Made by a program: the position numbers and the translations under genes
In this document: in pieces, positions 63,924-64,000 of the stretch
How positions within the stretch are numbered: the first letter of the stretch is position 1
Layout: every line of letters starts with the position of its first letter
Source: a virus
Strand: one strand, 5' to 3'
Length of the DNA: 64,000 nt
IMG/VR virus record: IMGVR_UViG_3300035182_002586
Location: 1 to 64,000 of that record
Notes under the pieces: generated by a model
Seen by the model: only the letters and a program-made list of their open reading frames with translations
The model's database searches: none
What the model was told of the DNA's origin: nothing

Positions 63924-64000
63924 TTCTCCTTGACGCCGACTGCTTTGGCGCCACCCCCACCCTGCGTCTCGATGAGATACTGAGAGAGGTTGCTCACAGC
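63920..64000 (-). CDS. Partial gene at the window edge
   Basis: The C-terminal 26 codons of a protein that continues beyond the window (ends YLIETQGGGGAKAVGVKEK). Its TGA overlaps the ATG at 63923. Too little to classify. Confidence 0.6.
   Translation of the reverse strand, partial: AVSNLSQYLIETQGGGGAKAVGVKEK

Noticed and set aside
1-64000. Genome-wide stop-codon recoding (TAG or TGA read as an amino acid)
   Set aside because: TAG and TGA end many well-supported genes here (for example TopIB, Dam, pyrC, ligA), so recoding is not general. The TGA-TAG pair at 54381 is treated as a local event.
1-64000. tRNA genes
   Set aside because: I looked for T-loop (GTTCGA/GTTCAA) signatures with plausible acceptor stems and found none; a tRNAscan-SE run would be needed to exclude them.

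Overview
This 64 kb window is a contiguous piece of a large, GC-rich tailed-phage (Caudoviricetes) genome. The basis is a complete terminase large subunit and portal at the right end, a phage-style replication and recombination operon in the middle, dense packing with many 4-base ATGA start/stop overlaps, dozens of very small genes, and no rRNA, no ribosomal proteins and no tRNA that I could recognise by eye. The host cannot be named from the sequence. GC-rich codons and many apparently leaderless genes fit an actinobacterial or Deinococcus-like host, but the OmpA-like peptidoglycan-binding domain fits a diderm host better.

Layout. 1-4.6 kb: a minus-strand membrane operon (coiled-coil protein, PspA-like membrane coiled-coil protein, substrate-binding domain fused to OmpA, a 66-aa protein, ABC permease). 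4.6-24.4 kb: an accessory region with genes on both strands, including several small Cys-rich proteins, DNA topoisomerase IB, a frame-broken GIY-YIG endonuclease, a P-loop ATPase, a DUF2325-like protein, two DNA methyltransferases of different classes, RNase HII, a DUF3841 protein, a BtpA-like TIM barrel, dihydroorotase PyrC, a KGG protein and a TnpB remnant. 24.4-39.6 kb: replication and repair on the minus strand. Read 5'->3' this is LigA, RecD2-like helicase, two unknowns, SSB-like protein, RuvC-like resolvase, RecA, SbcC N-half, SbcD, RecB/Cas4-like nuclease, a small coiled coil, a DnaN-like clamp and SbcC C-half. 39.6-51.4 kb: a second accessory region (Bax-inhibitor-like membrane protein, DHH phosphoesterase, SLOG/DUF2493, DUF3037, YkgJ-type, histone-H1-like and DUF1848 proteins plus many unknowns). 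51.4-64 kb: packaging and virion region (an ATPase-only terminase paralog, putative virion proteins, ParB-like protein, ClpX, portal, tandem paralogs, TerL, possible TerS). No stretch longer than 300 bases lacks a gene.

Three genome-wide signals stand out. First, a short element, (C/T)GGTGTA(C/G) and close variants, lies 8-12 nt before the start codon of about 28 genes on both strands. Genes with it mostly lack a Shine-Dalgarno sequence, so it looks like the -10 element of leaderless promoters, and it settles several start codons. Second, six otherwise unrelated proteins end in a shared tryptophan motif (P-x-S/T-x-W-D/E-H/R-L/I followed by acidic residues), and a separate RVAARF-type motif recurs at or near N-termini. 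Third, several genes are split or duplicated in informative ways: SbcC is divided at its zinc hook, TerL has an ATPase-only paralog, an 11-bp tandem duplication breaks a SWIM zinc-finger gene, and a TGA-TAG pair divides what looks like one protein.

Functions are assigned from motifs read by eye and from memory of families. No database search was run.
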